Shown here: in pieces, positions 63,287 to 64,000 of the stretch
Position numbering within the stretch: the stretch's first letter is position 1
Layout of the letters: the number at the start of each line of letters is the position of its first letter
Assembly (NCBI RefSeq): GCF_002115755.1
Contig: NZ_JFKA01000011.1
Span: 62,001 to 126,000 of the forward strand
DNA: 64,000 nucleotides
From: Thalassospira mesophila
GTDB taxonomy: Bacteria; Pseudomonadota; Alphaproteobacteria; Rhodospirillales; Thalassospiraceae
Reading direction: 5' to 3'
Translations under genes and position numbers: made by a program
The notes under the pieces: generated by a model
Seen by the model: only the letters and a program-made list of their open reading frames with translations
The model's database searches: none
Told to the model about the DNA's origin: nothing

Positions 63287-64000
63287 TTATTTGCCCTTCG
63301 TGTCCAGCCGGACGCGGGGGTCCAGCAATGTATAACAAATGTCGATGATGAAATTCAGCGCAACAAACAGCATGACCATCATCATCAGATAGGCCACGAT
63401 CACCGGACGATCTAGCGTGTTGATGCTGTCAATGATCAGCTTGCCCATGCCCGGCCACGCAAAAATGCTTTCGGTCACAACCGAAAACGCAATCAGGGAG
63501 CCAAATTCCAGCCCGGTAATGGTCACAACCGGGATCATCAGGTTTTTGAGAACATGGGTATAGATCACGCGGTTTTCGCTGAGCCCCTTGGCGCGGGCAA
63601 ATTTAATGTAATCTTGCGGCAGAACTTCCTGCACACCGGCACGGGTCAGGCGCAGAACCAGGGACGTTTTAAATAATGCCAGATTAAGGGCAGGTAATAT
63701 CAGGTGATGTAATCCGTCCGCGGTGAGAAACGACCAGTTGGTCCCAAACAAACTGGCGGTTTCGCCACGCCCACCGGAGGGTAGCCAGCCCAGTTGCACC
63801 GAAAACAGCAAGATAAACATCAACCCGACCCAAAAGGTGGGTAGCGAGAAGCCAAGGATCGACCCGCTCATGATCAGGCGCGATGACAGACGTTCGGGAT
63901 GAAGTCCGGCATAAAGACCCAGCGGCAAACCGACAACAATGGCGATTAATAATGCCGTCATCGCCAGTTCAAGGGTTGCAGGCAGGCGCTCGACAATCAG
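63287..64000 (-). CDS. Peptide-type ABC transporter permease (DppB type), second system, partial
   Basis: The 5' end lies beyond the right edge; 237 codons are present. Reading in from the edge, LIVERLPATLELA leads into MTALLIAIVVGLPLGLYAGL, the usual DppB second helix. The EAA loop is QEVLPQDYIKFARAKGLSEN, followed by VTESIFAWPGMGKLIIDSIN and DICYTLLDPRVRLD at the end. The binding protein of this system should be just outside the window or upstream of this gene. Confidence 0.93.
   Translation of the reverse strand: MIVERLPATLELAMTALLIAIVVGLPLGLYAGLHPERLSSRLIMSGSILGFSLPTFWVGLMFILLFSVQLGWLPSGGRGETASLFGTNWSFLTADGLHHLILPALNLALFKTSLVLRLTRAGVQEVLPQDYIKFARAKGLSENRVIYTHVLKNLMIPVVTITGLEFGSLIAFSVVTESIFAWPGMGKLIIDSINTLDRPVIVAYLMMMVMLFVALNFIIDICYTLLDPRVRLDTKGK

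Overview
The window looks like part of a secondary replicon (chromid or large plasmid) of a marine-type alphaproteobacterium, most like Rhodospirillales/Thalassospira. This assignment is inferred from gene content: many ABC and TRAP uptake operons, a SapC-family protein beside a giant two-partner-secretion exoprotein, and an RPA-type replication initiator with parAB. No rRNA, tRNA, CRISPR array or intact insertion sequence was seen.

Layout. 1-4.8 kb (minus strand): an RpiR regulator, a class III aminotransferase, a beta-keto acid cleavage enzyme, a TAXI binding protein and the start of a TRAP fused permease. RpiR-type operators and a remnant of an enolase-superfamily gene follow (4.8-5.6 kb). 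5.6-16 kb: a ROK regulator and a PIG-L deacetylase on the minus strand face a plus-strand operon of sugar ABC transporter, argininosuccinate-lyase homologue, MalK-type ATPase and PfkB kinase. This looks like uptake and breakdown of an acetylated, succinyl- or malyl-linked amino sugar. 16-17.3 kb: an XRE-cupin regulator with a GNAT acetyltransferase.

17.3-24.6 kb is the replication and partition block: an AT-rich stretch, about 22-bp iterons and a DnaA box beside rep; more iterons upstream of rep; then parB and parA. About 880 bp of degenerate CG-word repeats follow (a centromere candidate), then an unrecognised winged-helix protein and about 1.1 kb with no convincing gene. 24.6-41.3 kb: a TpsB transporter, a roughly 4,680-residue TpsA exoprotein and a SapC-family protein. 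41.3-48.4 kb: an IclR-controlled operon with an UxuA-like dehydratase, a sugar ABC transporter and an RraA-family protein, probably for hexuronate or aldonate use. 48.5-49.7 kb: an NAD(P)-binding protein and a secreted cupin.

49.7-64 kb (minus strand): an IclR regulator, a SelA-like PLP enzyme, a RidA protein, a complete peptide-type ABC transporter (binding protein, two permeases, two ATPases), a NagZ-like glycosidase, GNAT and XRE genes, then a second peptide-type ABC transporter running off the right edge. The PLP enzyme, RidA, NagZ and peptide importers together suggest import and use of muropeptides or amino-sugar/amino-acid conjugates.

Many genes are joined by 4-base ATGA/GTGA stop-start overlaps, which supports the operon calls. 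The main points for follow-up are iteron copies far from the origin, the CG-word repeat tract, the lyase plus deacetylase sugar operon, and the giant TPS locus.
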